Source: Flavobacteriia bacterium (GTDB lineage: Bacteria; Bacteroidota; Bacteroidia; Flavobacteriales_D; Crocinitomicaceae). Taken from it: a stretch of DNA of 64,000 bases. Shown piece by piece: positions 19,483 to 29,867 of this stretch. Location of the stretch: positions 1-64,000 of the forward strand of contig CANFUT010000017.1 of assembly GCA_947450325.1 (NCBI GenBank). Direction: 5' to 3'. The notes beneath the pieces are model-generated. The model was given only the letters and a program-made list of their open reading frames with translations. It was not told the DNA's origin and did no database searches. A program made the position numbers and the translations under genes. Numbering within the stretch: position 1 is the first letter of the stretch; each line of letters starts with the position of its first letter.

Positions 19483-19857
19483 TTATTTACTCACTTTTTT
19501 CTTGTTCGCAACTGTTTTTCTCTTACCTTTTCTTGTACGAGAGTTGTTTTTTGTTCTTTGACCTCTCAAAGGTAAACCAGCTCTATGGCGAATTCCTCTG
19601 TTACAACCGATATCCATCAAACGTTTGATGTTCAATTGAATTTCAGAACGCAATTGACCTTCTACTTTGATTTCGCTCAAAGATTCACGAATTGCACCAA
19701 TTTGCTCATCTGTCCAATCTTGAACTTTGATGTTCTCATCGATGTTGTTCGTTTTCAAAATCTGAGCCGCTGTACTGCGACCAATACCGAAGATGTAAGT
19801 TAAACCGATTACACCTCTTTTTTTCTTTGGTAAATCTATACCTGCTATACGTGCCAT
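19483..19857 (-). CDS. rpsM: 30S ribosomal protein S13
   Basis: This protein of 124 residues sits in the 30S head and makes intersubunit bridges with L5. It carries the helix-hairpin-helix start ([21 protein letters not shown]) and the basic tail motif [22 protein letters not shown]. It is preceded by rpmJ with a 12-nt gap, the normal gene order. Confidence 0.98.
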   Translation of the reverse strand: MARIAGIDLPKKKRGVIGLTYIFGIGRSTAAQILKTNNIDENIKVQDWTDEQIGAIRESLSEIKVEGQLRSEIQLNIKRLMDIGCNRGIRHRAGLPLRGQRTKNNSRTRKGKRKTVANKKKVSK

Positions 19858-19869
19858 AATTCTTACTAA

Positions 19870-19986
19870 TTATCCTTGTCTTTGTTTAAGTTTAGGATTC
19901 TTTTTATTAATCACGTAAACTCTACCTTTTCTTTTAACGATCTTGCAATCTGCAGAACGCTTTTTAACTGAAGCTCTAACTTTCAT
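19870..19986 (-). CDS. rpmJ: 50S ribosomal protein L36 (38 residues)
   Basis: Too short for most gene finders but unambiguous. The frame from ATG 19986 to the stop at 19870-19872 begins [20 protein letters not shown], continues [18 protein letters not shown] and ends there. It lies between infA and rpsM, where L36 normally sits. Only one cysteine (in ADCKIV) is present and the other zinc ligands are missing, so this is the zinc-independent (C-) form. Confidence 0.96.
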   Translation of the reverse strand: MKVRASVKKRSADCKIVKRKGRVYVINKKNPKLKQRQG

Positions 19987-20007
19987 TTCGTTTTCTAATT
20001 AAATAGA

Positions 20008-20226
20008 CTATTTATATCTAAATGAGATACGACCTTTTGATAAATCATAAGGTGACATTTCTACTTTTACTCTGTCTCCTGGTAAAATCTTGATGTAAAA
20101 CATTCTCATTTTACCTGAAATGTGCGCTGTAATAACGTGACCATTTTCTAACTCAACTCTAAACATTGCGTTTGATAATGCTTCGATGATTACACCGTCT
20201 TGTTCAATTGATGTTTGCTTTGCCAT
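20008..20226 (-). CDS. infA: Translation initiation factor IF-1
   Basis: This protein of 72 residues has an S1-like OB fold that occupies the ribosomal A site during initiation. [20 protein letters not shown] and the core [19 protein letters not shown] with [19 protein letters not shown] are near-universal. It begins 2 nt after the secY stop codon, so adk and map, which often lie between these genes, are absent. Confidence 0.98.
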   Translation of the reverse strand: MAKQTSIEQDGVIIEALSNAMFRVELENGHVITAHISGKMRMFYIKILPGDRVKVEMSPYDLSKGRISFRYK

Positions 20227-20228
20227 GA

Positions 20229-21569
20229 TTAAAATCCAGATAATTCTTTAGCTGCTCTTCTACCTTTAACTTTTGAACCTTCCATCAAACCATCCATGTG
20301 ACGATTTAATAAATAAGTTTCAATTTGTTGTAGTGTATCCAAAACAACACCAACCATGATTAACAAAGAAGTTCCTCCAAAAAACATTTCGAAGCCAGAT
20401 GTAATACCTGCTGAATGCGCAATAGAAGGCAAAATAGCAATCATTGCCAAGAAAATAGATCCTGGAAGCGTGATTCTTGAGACCAAAGTATCAATGTAAT
20501 CAGCTGTTTCTTCCCCTGGACGAACCCCTGGAATAAAACCACCATTTCTTTTCATATCATCTGCCATTTTTCGAGGATTAATCATAATCGCTGTATAGAA
20601 AAATGTAAAGACGATAATCAAAAGCGCTAACAATGCATTGTAAGGAACTCCATAAATGTTTGAGAAAGCATTTTGAAACCAACCACCACCATCTTTTCCA
20701 GCAGTACTAGAAACAATCATCATTGGGATAGTTACAATTGCCTGAGCAAAAATGATTGGCATTACACCGCTTGCATTTACCTTAATTGGCAAATAGCTTC
20801 TTGCTCCTTCTTCAGTAGCTCTCGCCCCGGCAATTCTTTTTGCAGTGTTCATTGGAATTTTACGTACACCTTGAACAATCAAAATTGTACCTAAAACAAT
20901 AAGCATAAATGCTACAATTTCTAATACAATTTTAATCAAGTTATCTTCATTCATACCGATTTCCGCAAAAAATGCTTGAGGTAATCTTGAAAGAATCCCA
21001 ACTGTAATCAACAAAGAAATACCGTTACCAATACCTTTATCTGTAATACGCTCACCTAACCACACAGCAAACATAGATCCTGCAACCATTACGATTACTG
21101 ACTGAACCCACCAAAGTGATGTAGCGTCTACAGGTAATGCACCTTTGTTACCAACCCATTGAGTTAAGTATGCAGGAGCTTGTAAAGCACAAATCACAAT
21201 CGTAAGAATACGTGTGTAGTTGTTGATACGTTTTTTTCCAGATTCACCTTCATTTTGCATTTTCTGAACAGCTGGAACAGCCATTCCTAGAAGTTGCATG
21301 ATGATCGAAGCACTGATATATGGCATAATTCCTAATGCCATCACTGATGCATTAGAGAAACCACCACCTGAAAATAGAGAAAGCAAAGTAGTCAATGCAT
21401 TACCATCACCTTTAGCGTTAGAAGCTGCTAAAGCAGCATAGTTAACACCAGGTAAAATAACGAAAGACCCTATGCGATAAACAAGAATTAAAGAAAGAGT
21501 CAAAATGATTCTCTTTCTTAATTCTTCTACTTTCCATATGTTTTTAATATTCTGTATAAACTTCTTCAT
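20229..21569 (-). CDS. secY: Protein translocase channel subunit SecY
   Basis: This protein of 446 residues with about ten membrane helices forms the Sec channel in the inner membrane through which the signal-peptide proteins of this window pass. Recognisable segments are [21 protein letters not shown] (first helix), the [30 protein letters not shown] plug/TM2 area, and [18 protein letters not shown] in the cytoplasmic loop. It is located between rplO and infA in the spc operon. Confidence 0.98.
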   Translation of the reverse strand: MKKFIQNIKNIWKVEELRKRIILTLSLILVYRIGSFVILPGVNYAALAASNAKGDGNALTTLLSLFSGGGFSNASVMALGIMPYISASIIMQLLGMAVPAVQKMQNEGESGKKRINNYTRILTIVICALQAPAYLTQWVGNKGALPVDATSLWWVQSVIVMVAGSMFAVWLGERITDKGIGNGISLLITVGILSRLPQAFFAEIGMNEDNLIKIVLEIVAFMLIVLGTILIVQGVRKIPMNTAKRIAGARATEEGARSYLPIKVNASGVMPIIFAQAIVTIPMMIVSSTAGKDGGGWFQNAFSNIYGVPYNALLALLIIVFTFFYTAIMINPRKMADDMKRNGGFIPGVRPGEETADYIDTLVSRITLPGSIFLAMIAILPSIAHSAGITSGFEMFFGGTSLLIMVGVVLDTLQQIETYLLNRHMDGLMEGSKVKGRRAAKELSGF

Positions 21570-21594
21570 TTGGAAAAAATGTTGGCAAAGTTAA

Positions 21595-22041
21595 TTAGAT
21601 TTCTGAACAAATACCACCTTGAGCTTCAATTCCTGCTTTTGCAGTGTCAGAAAACTTGTGTGCGGTAACATTAATCTTCGTTTTCAACTCGCCTCGTCCT
21701 AAGATTTTAACCAAGTCATTTCTAGAGATGATACCGTTTTCACGTAAAATTTCTGGTGTAATTTCAGAAATATTTTTTCTCTCAATTAATGATTGAATAA
21801 TATCTAAATTAATTGCTTTATATTCAACACGGTTGATATTTTTAAAACCAAATTTTGGTACTCTACGTTGAAGTGGCATTTGCCCTCCTTCGAAACCAAT
21901 TTTAGTACTATATCCCGATCTTGATTTTGCTCCCTTGTGCCCTCTTGTTGAAGTTCCACCATGCCCTGATCCTTGACCACGAGCAATACGCTTTCCTTGC
22001 TTAACAGAACCTTTTGCAGGAGTTAAATTATTTAAGTTCAT
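21595..22041 (-). CDS. rplO: 50S ribosomal protein L15
   Basis: This protein of 148 residues has a glycine-rich, basic N-terminal extension (GQGSGHGGTSTRGHKGAKSR) that threads into the 23S rRNA, followed by GGQMPLQRRVPKFGF. The globular C-terminal part (VKILGRGELKTKINVTAHKFS) is typical. It lies between rpmD and secY. Confidence 0.97.
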   Translation of the reverse strand: MNLNNLTPAKGSVKQGKRIARGQGSGHGGTSTRGHKGAKSRSGYSTKIGFEGGQMPLQRRVPKFGFKNINRVEYKAINLDIIQSLIERKNISEITPEILRENGIISRNDLVKILGRGELKTKINVTAHKFSDTAKAGIEAQGGICSEI

Positions 22042-22061
22042 TTTAATTCGATTTAAAGATT

Positions 22062-22238
22062 CTACTCAACAACTTCTAGTAAGTGTTGTACTTTCTTAAT
22101 CATTCCAAGGATTTGAGGAGTTACCTCTTTTTCCACAGTTTGATTCAATTTTCTAAATCCAAGTGCTTTAATCGTAGCCTTTTGAACAGCTGGGCGTTTA
22201 ATAGCGCTTCTTACTTGCTTAATTTTAATTATAGCCAT
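22062..22238 (-). CDS. rpmD: 50S ribosomal protein L30
   Basis: This protein of 58 residues runs from ATG 22238 (MAIIKIKQVRSAIKRPAVQK). An extended reading from 22295 would overlap the end of rpsE and give a non-homologous leader, so the shorter start is preferred. It shows the family GFRKLNQTV motif and ends in VQHLLEVVE. The S5-L30-L15 order is standard. Confidence 0.95.
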   Translation of the reverse strand: MAIIKIKQVRSAIKRPAVQKATIKALGFRKLNQTVEKEVTPQILGMIKKVQHLLEVVE

Positions 22239-22248
22239 TTTCGTAATA

Positions 22249-22764
22249 TTAACCGTTAAACACTTTATCCAAACTAATTCCACGTTGTTTAGCAACAGCT
22301 ACAGCATCTCTCATTTTAGAAAGTGCGTCCATTGTCGCTTTAATAACGTTGTGAGGGTTTGAAGACCCTTGAGATTTAGCCAATACGTTATGTATACCAA
22401 CACTTTCTAATACAGCACGCATTGCACCTCCTGCAATAACACCTGTACCGATAGTAGCTGGTTTTAGTAGAACCTCTGCACCACCAAATTTACCTTTTTG
22501 TGCATGAGGAACAGTTCCACGTAAAATTGGAACTTTGATCAAATTCTTTTTTGCATCGTCAATACCTTTAGTAATAGCTTCAGTTACCTCCTTCGCTTTA
22601 CCAAGTCCGTGTCCAACGATACCATTTTCGTCACCTACAACAACAATTGCTGAGAAACTGAATGTACGACCTCCTTTAGTTACTTTAGTCACACGATTCA
22701 CAGCAACAAGCTTATCTTTAAGCTCTAAGTCTGCAGATTTTACTCTATTTAATGTTTGTGCCAT
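22249..22764 (-). CDS. rpsE: 30S ribosomal protein S5
   Basis: This protein of 171 residues contributes to decoding fidelity and mRNA entry. It has the N-terminal double-stranded-RNA-binding-like domain ([23 protein letters not shown] cut by the [10 protein letters not shown] loop) and the C-terminal S5 domain ([23 protein letters not shown]). It lies 5 nt after rplR and 10 nt before rpmD. Confidence 0.98.
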   Translation of the reverse strand: MAQTLNRVKSADLELKDKLVAVNRVTKVTKGGRTFSFSAIVVVGDENGIVGHGLGKAKEVTEAITKGIDDAKKNLIKVPILRGTVPHAQKGKFGGAEVLLKPATIGTGVIAGGAMRAVLESVGIHNVLAKSQGSSNPHNVIKATMDALSKMRDAVAVAKQRGISLDKVFNG

Positions 22765-22769
22765 CGTTT

Positions 22770-23123
22770 TTAAAATTTAAGTCCGCCTTCTCTAGCTGAG
22801 TCAGCCAATGATTTAACTCTACCGTGGTACAAGTAACCGTTTCTATCAAAAACGACAGCTTGAATACCAGCTTTAACTGCTTTCTCAGCAACTTCTTTTC
22901 CTACAACAGCAGCCTGACCAACTTTATTCAATTTTTCAGTTGCTTTGTTATTGTAAGAAGATGCAGATGCAAGAGTAACACCTTTTGTGTCATCAATTAA
23001 TTGCGCGTAGATTTGTTTGTTACTGCGGAAAACCGTCAAACGAGGCAATTGAGCAGTACCAGAAATTTTCTTTCTGATTCTTCTTTTAATCTTTGCTCTT
23101 CTTTTTAATTTACTAAATGCCAT
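22770..23123 (-). CDS. rplR: 50S ribosomal protein L18
   Basis: This protein of 117 residues binds 5S rRNA together with L5. The basic N-terminus ([18 protein letters not shown]), [19 protein letters not shown] and the C-terminal [21 protein letters not shown] mark the family. It lies between rplF and rpsE. Confidence 0.97.
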   Translation of the reverse strand: MAFSKLKRRAKIKRRIRKKISGTAQLPRLTVFRSNKQIYAQLIDDTKGVTLASASSYNNKATEKLNKVGQAAVVGKEVAEKAVKAGIQAVVFDRNGYLYHGRVKSLADSAREGGLKF

Positions 23124-23135
23124 GATAATTACAAA

Positions 23136-23690
23136 TTATTTTTTACCTGCAGCTTTACCAGCTTTTCTTCTAATTTCTTCACCTACGAATCGAACACCTT
23201 TACCTTTGTATGGTTCTGGTTTACGAAGAGAACGAATTTTGGCAGCAACTTGACCAATCAACTGTTTGTCGAATGATTCTAAAGTCACAACTGGAGCTTT
23301 ACCCTTAAGGGTTTCTGCAGATACCTTAATTTCTGAAGGAAGTTCGATAGCGATTGGGTGAGAATAACCTAGTGACAACTCCAACAATTGACCTGTTGCT
23401 GTTGCACGGTAACCTACACCTACTACTTCTAATGCCTTCTTGTACCCTTCTGATACACCAATGACCATATTATTGATCAATGAACGGTATAAACCGTGTT
23501 TAGCTCTATGAGCTGGTGCGTCTGATTCGCGGCTAAAAGTGATTACATTGTCCTCGATAGTCACAGTCACACAAGAATCGATTTCTTGTGTCAAAGTTCC
23601 TTTAGGACCCTTAACGGAAACAGTTGTTCCGTTTAATGTTACTTCTACTCCACTCGGGATCGTAACTGGGGATTTACCTATCCTTGACAT
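23136..23690 (-). CDS. rplF: 50S ribosomal protein L6
   Basis: This protein of 184 residues consists of two related beta domains located near the sarcin-ricin loop. MSRIGKSPVTIPSGVEV begins it, and the RNA-binding EPYKGKGVRFVGEEIRRKAGK signature is at the C-terminus. It sits in the standard spc position between rpsH and rplR. Confidence 0.98.
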   Translation of the reverse strand: MSRIGKSPVTIPSGVEVTLNGTTVSVKGPKGTLTQEIDSCVTVTIEDNVITFSRESDAPAHRAKHGLYRSLINNMVIGVSEGYKKALEVVGVGYRATATGQLLELSLGYSHPIAIELPSEIKVSAETLKGKAPVVTLESFDKQLIGQVAAKIRSLRKPEPYKGKGVRFVGEEIRRKAGKAAGKK

Positions 23691-23711
23691 TTTTAATTAT
23701 TAATTATGATA

Positions 23712-24110
23712 TTAATATACGTAGCAGAGAACCTCTCCACCTACGTTTTCTCTTCTTGCTTCTTTATCAGTGATTACACCTCTAGAAGTAGAAACGATTG
23801 CAATTCCAAGACCATTCAATACACGTGGCATTTCAGAAGCACCGCTATATTTTCTCAAACCTGGACGTGAAGCACGCTCCAATTTTGTGATAGCCGGAAC
23901 TTTAGTCGACTGATTGTATTTAAGTGCAATTTTGATCACACCTTGTTTGTCATCTTCCTCGAATTTAAAATTCGTGATGTAACCTTGATCGAAAAGGATC
24001 TGTGTCATGGCTCTTTTAACGTTAGAACCAGGAATTTCAACCATTTTCAAACGGGCACTACTCGCGTTTCTGATTCGGGTCAGAAAATCTGCTATAGGAT
24101 CTGTATTCAT
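23712..24110 (-). CDS. rpsH: 30S ribosomal protein S8
   Basis: This protein of 132 residues is a primary binder of the 16S central domain and, in E. coli, the translational repressor of the spc operon. [17 protein letters not shown] and the C-terminal [19 protein letters not shown] followed by EVLCYVY are diagnostic. Confidence 0.98.
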   Translation of the reverse strand: MNTDPIADFLTRIRNASSARLKMVEIPGSNVKRAMTQILFDQGYITNFKFEEDDKQGVIKIALKYNQSTKVPAITKLERASRPGLRKYSGASEMPRVLNGLGIAIVSTSRGVITDKEARRENVGGEVLCYVY

Positions 24111-24128
24111 CTGTTTTCCTAAAAAATA

Positions 24129-24443
24129 TTACCAACTTGATTTCTTGATGCCTGGGATTTTCCCTGCTAAAGCCATTTCACGGAAAGTTACCCTTGAAAT
24201 TCCAAACTGACGCATGTAACCTCTTGGACGACCTGTTAAACCGCAACGATTGTGCAAGCGAACTTTAGATCCGTTTGCTGGCAATTTTTGCAATGCCATC
24301 ATAGCATCCCACTTAGCATTTTGTACTGTTTCATCAGTACTTGTAGATTTCAAAATAGCTGTTAATTCTGCTCTTTTTTTAGCATCTTTAGCAACCATTC
24401 TTTCTCTTTTGCGCTCACGCGCTTTCATTGATTCCTTAGCCAT
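24129..24443 (-). CDS. rpsN: 30S ribosomal protein S14 (zinc-free long form)
   Basis: This protein of 104 residues begins [19 protein letters not shown], has the [20 protein letters not shown] core and ends IPGIKKSSW. It lacks the CxxC pairs of the zinc-binding form. From memory the version in Flavobacterium is about 89 residues, so this one carries roughly 15 extra residues in the N-terminal half (around [20 protein letters not shown]), closer to the 101-residue E. coli type. Confidence 0.97.
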   Translation of the reverse strand: MAKESMKARERKRERMVAKDAKKRAELTAILKSTSTDETVQNAKWDAMMALQKLPANGSKVRLHNRCGLTGRPRGYMRQFGISRVTFREMALAGKIPGIKKSSW

Positions 24444-24449
24444 CTCTTC

Positions 24450-25001
24450 TTATTTTTTTGTAAATGGAAAACCAAATGCGTCTAACAAAGCTTTACCTTC
24501 TTCATCGCTTTCAGCAGACGTAACAAAAGTAATATCCATTCCCATGATACGACTTACTTTGTCGATATCAATTTCTGGGAAAATGATGTGCTCTTTAACT
24601 CCAAGGTTAAAATTTCCTCTTCCATCAAATCCTTTTGGACTGATACCTCTAAAGTCACGTGTACGTGGCAAAGCAACAGCTATCAAACGATCTAAGAAAT
24701 CGTACATTTTATCTCCGCGCAATGTTACTTTCGTACCAATTGGCATCCCTTTACGTAATTTAAAGTTAGAGATATCTTTTTTAGAATTTGTAGCAATTGC
24801 TTTTTGTCCAACAATTCTAGACAAATCTGCAACAGCATTATCAACTAACTTTTTATCTGCAACCGCATCTCCAATACCTTGGCTCAACACGATTTTTTGT
24901 AATTTAGGTACACGCATTACCGTCTTGTACCCAAATTTTTCAGTAAGTGCAGGAATTACTTCCTGTGCATACTTTTCCTTAAGTCTTGGCGTATAACTCA
25001 T
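24450..25001 (-). CDS. rplE: 50S ribosomal protein L5
   Basis: This protein of 183 residues binds 5S rRNA and forms the bridge to S13. [39 protein letters not shown] and [18 protein letters not shown] identify it. Its ATG shares one base with the rplX stop codon (TAATG), a sign of translational coupling. Confidence 0.98.
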   Translation of the reverse strand: MSYTPRLKEKYAQEVIPALTEKFGYKTVMRVPKLQKIVLSQGIGDAVADKKLVDNAVADLSRIVGQKAIATNSKKDISNFKLRKGMPIGTKVTLRGDKMYDFLDRLIAVALPRTRDFRGISPKGFDGRGNFNLGVKEHIIFPEIDIDKVSRIMGMDITFVTSAESDEEGKALLDAFGFPFTKK

Positions 25002-25318
25002 TACTTAATTTCCTGTCCGGACTTTTTAGAATAACGTACTAATTTACCTGCATCGTTCATTTTACGACCCACTCTTGAAGCAGTGCCATTATGAACTACC
25101 ATGAGATTGGAAATATGGATACCACTTTCCTTTTCAACAATTCCTCCTTGAGGATCAGAAGCAGAAGGTTTTGTATGACGTTTCATCATGTTTAAACCTT
25201 CAACCGTTGCACGGTCCTTCTTTTTGTCGATTACAAGAATTTTTCCCTCTTGTCCACGAGATTCTCCGCTAAGTACCTTAACAGAGTCTCCAACTTTAAT
25301 GTGTAATTTCTTTTGCAT
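25001..25318 (-). CDS. rplX: 50S ribosomal protein L24
   Basis: This protein of 105 residues, from ATG 25318 ([15 protein letters not shown]), is an assembly initiator of the 50S subunit. The KOW motif ([21 protein letters not shown]) and [18 protein letters not shown] are visible. The longer frame to 25360 overlaps rplN and adds a non-homologous leader, so I reject it. Confidence 0.96.
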   Translation of the reverse strand: MQKKLHIKVGDSVKVLSGESRGQEGKILVIDKKKDRATVEGLNMMKRHTKPSASDPQGGIVEKESGIHISNLMVVHNGTASRVGRKMNDAGKLVRYSKKSGQEIK

Positions 25319-25331
25319 GACTTTACAATTT

Positions 25332-25700
25332 TTAAAGTACTTCAGGAGCAAGAGATACAATTTTCATGTAATTGTTCTCACGAAGCTCACGAGCTACTGG
25401 TCCGAAAATACGGGTTCCTCTCATCTCACCTGCTTGGTTTAAAATAACCACAGCATTGTCATCAAATCGGATGTATGAACCGTCAGCTCTACGTACCTCT
25501 TTTTTTGTTCTTACTACCACAGCCTTGGCTACCTGACCTTTCTTAACGGCACCAGAGGGCATTGCGCTCTTTACAGCAACTACGATTTTGTCTCCTACAG
25601 ATGCATAACGACGTTTTGTACCTCCTAAAACACGGATGCACAATACCTCTTTTGCTCCAGAGTTATCTGCTACTGAAAGTCTTGATTCCTGTTGTATCAT
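25332..25700 (-). CDS. rplN: 50S ribosomal protein L14
   Basis: This protein of 122 residues is a beta-barrel that bridges to the 16S r[23 protein letters not shown], the basic loop [20 protein letters not shown] and the C-terminal [11 protein letters not shown] are typical. It lies between rpsQ and rplX. Confidence 0.98.
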   Translation of the reverse strand: MIQQESRLSVADNSGAKEVLCIRVLGGTKRRYASVGDKIVVAVKSAMPSGAVKKGQVAKAVVVRTKKEVRRADGSYIRFDDNAVVILNQAGEMRGTRIFGPVARELRENNYMKIVSLAPEVL

Positions 25701-25710
25701 TACTTAATGA

Positions 25711-25968
25711 TTATTTAGCTCTTTCAACAATTTCTACTAATCTCCAATTCTTGCTTTTAGACAAGGGTCTTGTTTCCATGATGCGAACTGTATCGCCTTC
25801 GTTACAGTCATTATTTTCATCGTGGGCTACAAATTTAGTAGTTTTTTTTACGAACTTACCATATTTTGGATGTTTTACTTTTCTTTCTACAGAAACAACG
25901 ATAGATTTTTCCATCTTATCGCTAGTAACAACACCTACTCTCTCTTTTCTTAAATTACGCTTTTCCAT
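25711..25968 (-). CDS. rpsQ: 30S ribosomal protein S17
   Basis: This protein of 85 residues has an OB fold and binds the 5' domain of 16S rRNA. The core [20 protein letters not shown] with [15 protein letters not shown] and the [20 protein letters not shown] end are the family pattern. Confidence 0.97.
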   Translation of the reverse strand: MEKRNLRKERVGVVTSDKMEKSIVVSVERKVKHPKYGKFVKKTTKFVAHDENNDCNEGDTVRIMETRPLSKSKNWRLVEIVERAK

Positions 25969-25994
25969 ACGAAGCTAATTGCATTTAATGCAGG

Positions 25995-26189
25995 CTATGC
26001 CTGCGTTTCACGTTTTCCTAACTCCGTTTTCAGACGTGCAATAGTCTTTCTAATTACACGAATTTGCATAGGATTTTCCATTGGAGTAACACTGTGAGAA
26101 ATTTTCATTTTTAACAATTGTTCCTCTGTAGATCCGATGCGACTCTTTAAGTCTGTCAACGAAAGTTTTGTGATTTCTTCTTGTTTCAT
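25995..26189 (-). CDS. rpmC: 50S ribosomal protein L29
   Basis: This protein of 64 residues is a two-helix protein near the nascent-peptide tunnel exit. MKQEEITKLSLTDLKSRI and the second helix ending RKTIARLKTELGKRETQA match the family. It lies 8 nt after rplP and 26 nt before rpsQ. Confidence 0.96.
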   Translation of the reverse strand: MKQEEITKLSLTDLKSRIGSTEEQLLKMKISHSVTPMENPMQIRVIRKTIARLKTELGKRETQA

Positions 26190-26197
26190 CTTACTTA

Positions 26198-26626
26198 CTA
26201 TTTACCTGGTATAACATAATCATTGCGAACAATGAATTTACATTTTACAGGAAGTTTTTGTGCAGCTAAACGAAGTGCTTCCTTAGCTATTTCATAAGGA
26301 ACTCCATCTGCTTCAAACATAATACGACCTGGTTTAACTACTGCTACCCAGTGACTTGGAGCACCCTTACCTTTACCCATCCTTACCTCTGCAGGTTTAG
26401 ATGTTACTGGTTTGTCTGGGAAGATTCTAATCCAAACCTGACCTTCACGTTTCATGTAACGCGTAACTGCGATACGTGAAGCTTCGATCTGGCGTGAAGT
26501 AATCCATGCTGGCTCCAGGGTTTTAAGTCCAAAAGATCCAAAAGCAATGGTGCTACCTCTTTCAGCTTCACCTCTGTTTCTTCCTTTTTGTACCCTTCTG
26601 AATTTGGTTCTTTTTGGCTGTAACAT
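26198..26626 (-). CDS. rplP: 50S ribosomal protein L16
   Basis: This protein of 142 residues helps position A-site t[22 protein letters not shown], the [20 protein letters not shown] signature and the [17 protein letters not shown] end identify it. It follows rpsC by 24 nt. Confidence 0.98.
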   Translation of the reverse strand: MLQPKRTKFRRVQKGRNRGEAERGSTIAFGSFGLKTLEPAWITSRQIEASRIAVTRYMKREGQVWIRIFPDKPVTSKPAEVRMGKGKGAPSHWVAVVKPGRIMFEADGVPYEIAKEALRLAAQKLPVKCKFIVRNDYVIPGK

Positions 26627-26650
26627 TTTCCGAAAATTTTACTGTATCAA

Positions 26651-27391
26651 TTATTTTTTCTTTCTTTTACCACCATTTCCGGCTGGTTTACGATTACCTT
26701 GAGATGGAGCACCACTACCTTTAGCAGATCCTGCAGCCATTCCAATGTTTGGAGATAAATCTCTCTTACCGAAAACTTCACCTTTACAGATCCATACCTT
26801 GATACCGATACGACCGTATGTAGTGTGTGCTTCGCTTACCGCGTAATCAATATCCGCTCTGAACGTATGTAACGGAGTACGTCCATCTTTGTACATCTCG
26901 GTACGAGCCATTTCAGCACCATTAAGACGTCCGGAGATTTTTACTTTGATACCTTCTGCACCCATTCTCATCGTAGAACCAATTGACATCTTGATTGCAC
27001 GACGGAAAGAAATTCGGGCTTCAATTTGACGAGCAATTCCATCAGCAACTAAACGAGCATCCAATTCTGGACGTTTCACCTCGAAAATGTTGATCTGAAT
27101 CTCTTTTTTCGTCAATTTTTTTAATTCTTCTTTCAGTTTGTCAACTTCTTGACCACCTTTACCGATAATTACACCCGGACGAGCCGTGTTAATAGTTACA
27201 GTAACAAGTTTAAGCGTACGCTCGATAATAATCTTCGCGATACTAGCTCTGGATAAACGGGCAGAAAGATATTTGCGGATTTTATCGTCTTCAACGATTT
27301 TATCTTTGTAATCATTTCCACCGTACCAGTTAGACTCCCATCCGTGGATGAAACCAAGTCTATTTCCTATTGGATTCGTTTTTTGTCCCAT
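26651..27391 (-). CDS. rpsC: 30S ribosomal protein S3
   Basis: This protein of 246 residues lines the mRNA entry tunnel. The KH type II domain ([20 protein letters not shown]) and the C-terminal S3 domain ([20 protein letters not shown]) are clear. It ends with a Gly/Lys-rich tail ([15 protein letters not shown]). Confidence 0.98.
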   Translation of the reverse strand: MGQKTNPIGNRLGFIHGWESNWYGGNDYKDKIVEDDKIRKYLSARLSRASIAKIIIERTLKLVTVTINTARPGVIIGKGGQEVDKLKEELKKLTKKEIQINIFEVKRPELDARLVADGIARQIEARISFRRAIKMSIGSTMRMGAEGIKVKISGRLNGAEMARTEMYKDGRTPLHTFRADIDYAVSEAHTTYGRIGIKVWICKGEVFGKRDLSPNIGMAAGSAKGSGAPSQGNRKPAGNGGKRKKK

Positions 27392-27402
27392 GTTATCCTT
27401 AC

Positions 27403-27798
27403 TTATTTAGCACCATCAACTATGATGGTAACGTGGTTCGATCTTTTTCTTACTCTATGCGCTCTTCCTTGAGGTGCAGTTTGAATACGTTTCATCATAG
27501 CCGCACTATCAACTTGAATTGATCTAACAACTAATTTCTCGTCTTCAATACTTTTCCCTTCATTTTTAAGTTCCCAGTTAGCAATTGCAGAACGCAATAA
27601 CTTTTCCAAACTTTTAGAGGCAAATTTCGAATTATGTTGCAAAATATTTAGAGCTTTATTAACGTCAACTCCCCTTACAAGATCTGCAACTAATCTCATC
27701 TTTCTTGGAGCAATCGGAGATGCTTTCAAACTTGCAATTGCAGTTGTGCTTTTCTCTTCTTTTAACTTTTCAGCTCTTTCTCTTTTTCTAGCGCCCAT
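27403..27798 (-). CDS. rplV: 50S ribosomal protein L22
   Basis: This protein of 131 residues has a beta hairpin that reaches into the exit tunnel ([20 protein letters not shown], then [14 protein letters not shown]). The helical core ([20 protein letters not shown]) is standard. An N-terminal extension of about 20 charged residues ([17 protein letters not shown]) precedes it. Confidence 0.97.
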   Translation of the reverse strand: MGARKRERAEKLKEEKSTTAIASLKASPIAPRKMRLVADLVRGVDVNKALNILQHNSKFASKSLEKLLRSAIANWELKNEGKSIEDEKLVVRSIQVDSAAMMKRIQTAPQGRAHRVRKRSNHVTIIVDGAK

Positions 27799-27819
27799 GT
27801 CACTAATAAATTTAAAAAA

Positions 27820-28098
27820 CTATCTTTTCTTATTTTTCTTATCCGCTCCATGACCACGGAAGTTACGAGTTGGTGAAAATTCACCTAACTTGTGACCAAC
27901 CATGTTTTCAGTAGCGAAAACTGGAATAAACTTATTCCCGTTATGCACAGCAACTGTTAACCCAACCATTTCTGGGGTAATAGTAGAAGCTCTTGACCAA
28001 GTTTTGATCACAGCTTTGCTGTTAGAAGCGTGAGCTTCGTCCACTCGTTTACTTAACTTGTAATGTACGAACGGCGGTTTTTTCAACGATCTACTCAT
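27820..28098 (-). CDS. rpsS: 30S ribosomal protein S19
   Basis: This protein of 92 residues lies in the 30S head with S13. [35 protein letters not shown] and [16 protein letters not shown] are the family markers. It starts 3 nt after rplB. Confidence 0.98.
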   Translation of the reverse strand: MSRSLKKPPFVHYKLSKRVDEAHASNSKAVIKTWSRASTITPEMVGLTVAVHNGNKFIPVFATENMVGHKLGEFSPTRNFRGHGADKKNKKR

Positions 28099-28101
28099 GA
28101 C

Positions 28102-28926
28102 TTATTTTTTTCTTTTGTCGATGATAAACTTATCTGAATACTTAGTTTTAGCACGAGTTTTGTATCCTTTTGCAGGAACTCCATTACGTGATCTTGGATG
28201 ACCTCCAGAATTTCTTCCTTCACCACCACCCATCGGGTGATCAACAGGATTCATTACAACACCACGAACACGTGGACGACGGCCTAACCATCTTGAACGA
28301 CCTGCTTTTCCAGATACAACTAAACTATGCTCAGAATTTGAAACTGAACCAATTGTTGCCATACAAGTTGTCAAAATCATTCTAGTTTCACCAGAAGGCA
28401 TTTTGATAATTGCATAACGACCGTCACGCGCATTTAACTGTGCATACGTTCCAGCTCCACGAGCAATTGCTCCTCCTTTTCCTGGTTTCAATTCAATATT
28501 GTGAATTACAGTTCCTAATGGAACATCACTCAAAAACATTGCATGACCAACATTAGGTGTAGCTGTTTTTCCAGACAATACAGTATCTCCAACTTTTAAA
28601 CCTTCAGGAGCAATGATGTATCTTTTCTCACCGTCAGCATACCACAACAAAGCGATACGTGCAGTACGATTTGGATCATACTCAATCGTTTTAACAGTTG
28701 CAGGGATATCCTGCTTGTCTCTTTTAAAATCAATGATACGGTATTTTTGTTTGTGACCACCTCCAATGTATCTCATGGTCATTCTACCGTCATTGTTACG
28801 ACCTCCAGACTTACTGATACCTTCAACCAAACTCTTTTCAGGAATGTTTGTAGTTACCTCTTTGTAAGTACTGTTAATCTTGTGTCTTTGCCCTGGAGTT
28901 GTAGGCTTGAATTTTTTAAGACCCAT
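28102..28926 (-). CDS. rplB: 50S ribosomal protein L2
   Basis: This protein of 274 residues is needed for subunit joining and peptidyl-transferase centre structure. The C-terminal [14 protein letters not shown] motif, with its functionally key histidine, and the middle GNIELKPG-like region ([20 protein letters not shown]) are intact. It lies between rplW and rpsS. Confidence 0.98.
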   Translation of the reverse strand: MGLKKFKPTTPGQRHKINSTYKEVTTNIPEKSLVEGISKSGGRNNDGRMTMRYIGGGHKQKYRIIDFKRDKQDIPATVKTIEYDPNRTARIALLWYADGEKRYIIAPEGLKVGDTVLSGKTATPNVGHAMFLSDVPLGTVIHNIELKPGKGGAIARGAGTYAQLNARDGRYAIIKMPSGETRMILTTCMATIGSVSNSEHSLVVSGKAGRSRWLGRRPRVRGVVMNPVDHPMGGGEGRNSGGHPRSRNGVPAKGYKTRAKTKYSDKFIIDKRKK

Positions 28927-28935
28927 TCTTTTTTC

Positions 28936-29232
28936 TTAAATGTTATTAAACAAATCAATCGTCTCTCCATCTGCAACTGTTACTACCGCTTTTTTCCAAG
29001 GGTTGTTTGGTTGCACAACGATACCTCTATTCGTTTGTTTGATAGAGGATTTACCACCGCCATATGTCATTGTACGAACTTTAACTATGTTAACACCATA
29101 CATCTTCTCGACAGCTTTTTTAATTTCAATCTTGTTTGCACTCTTTGCAACTTCAAAAGTAAAACTGTTACGAGACTCACTCGCAGCAGTTGCTTTCTCA
29201 GTAATTAGAGGCTTTCTGATAATTATATTCAT
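28936..29232 (-). CDS. rplW: 50S ribosomal protein L23
   Basis: This protein of 98 residues from ATG 29232 docks signal recognition particle and trigger factor at the tunnel exit. IIIRKPLITEKATAASES and YGVNIVKVRTMTYGGGKSS are typical. A GTG one codon earlier is possible but the ATG is preferred. Confidence 0.96.
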   Translation of the reverse strand: MNIIIRKPLITEKATAASESRNSFTFEVAKSANKIEIKKAVEKMYGVNIVKVRTMTYGGGKSSIKQTNRGIVVQPNNPWKKAVVTVADGETIDLFNNI

Positions 29233-29239
29233 CACTAAA

Positions 29240-29866
29240 TCAGTTTAGAATCTTTTCAATTACTTCTATTGAACTCTCAGCCAAAACCACTTTTTTCGCG
29301 TTCAATACATCAAATGTATTTACTGAATCAGCAGTAACAACTTTCACACGTTTCAAGTTACGAGACGACAAATATACGTTATCATTCTCAGAACCTAAAA
29401 TCAAAAGAATTTTATCGTTTTGCAATTCTAAGTTGCTCAACATGTTTTTAAATTCTTGTGTTTTGATACTAGCAAAATTTGGATCTTCCAATACCAAAAT
29501 CGCTTCTGATTGTGCTTTGTACGCAAAAGCTGACTTACGTGCAAGACGTTTCAATTTTACGTTCAATTTAAAGTGATAATCACGTGGACGTGGTCCGAAA
29601 ATACGACCTCCACCTACGATTGTACCAGATTTGATACTACCAGCACGTGCGCCACCTGTTCCTTTTTGTTTTTTAATTTTTCTAGTTGAACCAGCAATTT
29701 CTGCTCTTTCTTTCGCTTTGTGTGTTCCTTGGCGACGATTAGCTAAATGCTGTTTAACATCTAAATAAATTGCATGATCATTTGGTGCTATTCCAAAGAC
29801 TGCATCCGAAAGAGTTACTTTTCTAGAAGTAGCTTTTCCTGTTTGGTCAAATACTTTAACTTCCAT
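29240..29866 (-). CDS. rplD: 50S ribosomal protein L4
   Basis: This protein of 208 residues from ATG 29866 (MEVKVFDQTGKATSRKV) has an extended loop that reaches the exit tunnel (KQKGTGGARAGSIKSGTIVG, then GGRIFGPRPRDY). In E. coli L4 represses its own S10 operon. An earlier TTG would overlap the rplC stop region; the ATG, 1 nt after the rplC stop, is favoured. Confidence 0.97.
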   Translation of the reverse strand: MEVKVFDQTGKATSRKVTLSDAVFGIAPNDHAIYLDVKQHLANRRQGTHKAKERAEIAGSTRKIKKQKGTGGARAGSIKSGTIVGGGRIFGPRPRDYHFKLNVKLKRLARKSAFAYKAQSEAILVLEDPNFASIKTQEFKNMLSNLELQNDKILLILGSENDNVYLSSRNLKRVKVVTADSVNTFDVLNAKKVVLAESSIEVIEKILN

Positions 29867-29867
29867 T

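Noticed and set aside
24250-24996. Plus-strand 248-residue open frame opposite rpsN and rplE
   Set aside because: It is antisense to two certain ribosomal genes, and its sequence looks like a translated complement (Ser/Leu/Ile-rich).
28747-29248. Long plus-strand open frames opposite rplB and rplW
   Set aside because: They overlap unambiguous ribosomal genes and have no homologous motif.
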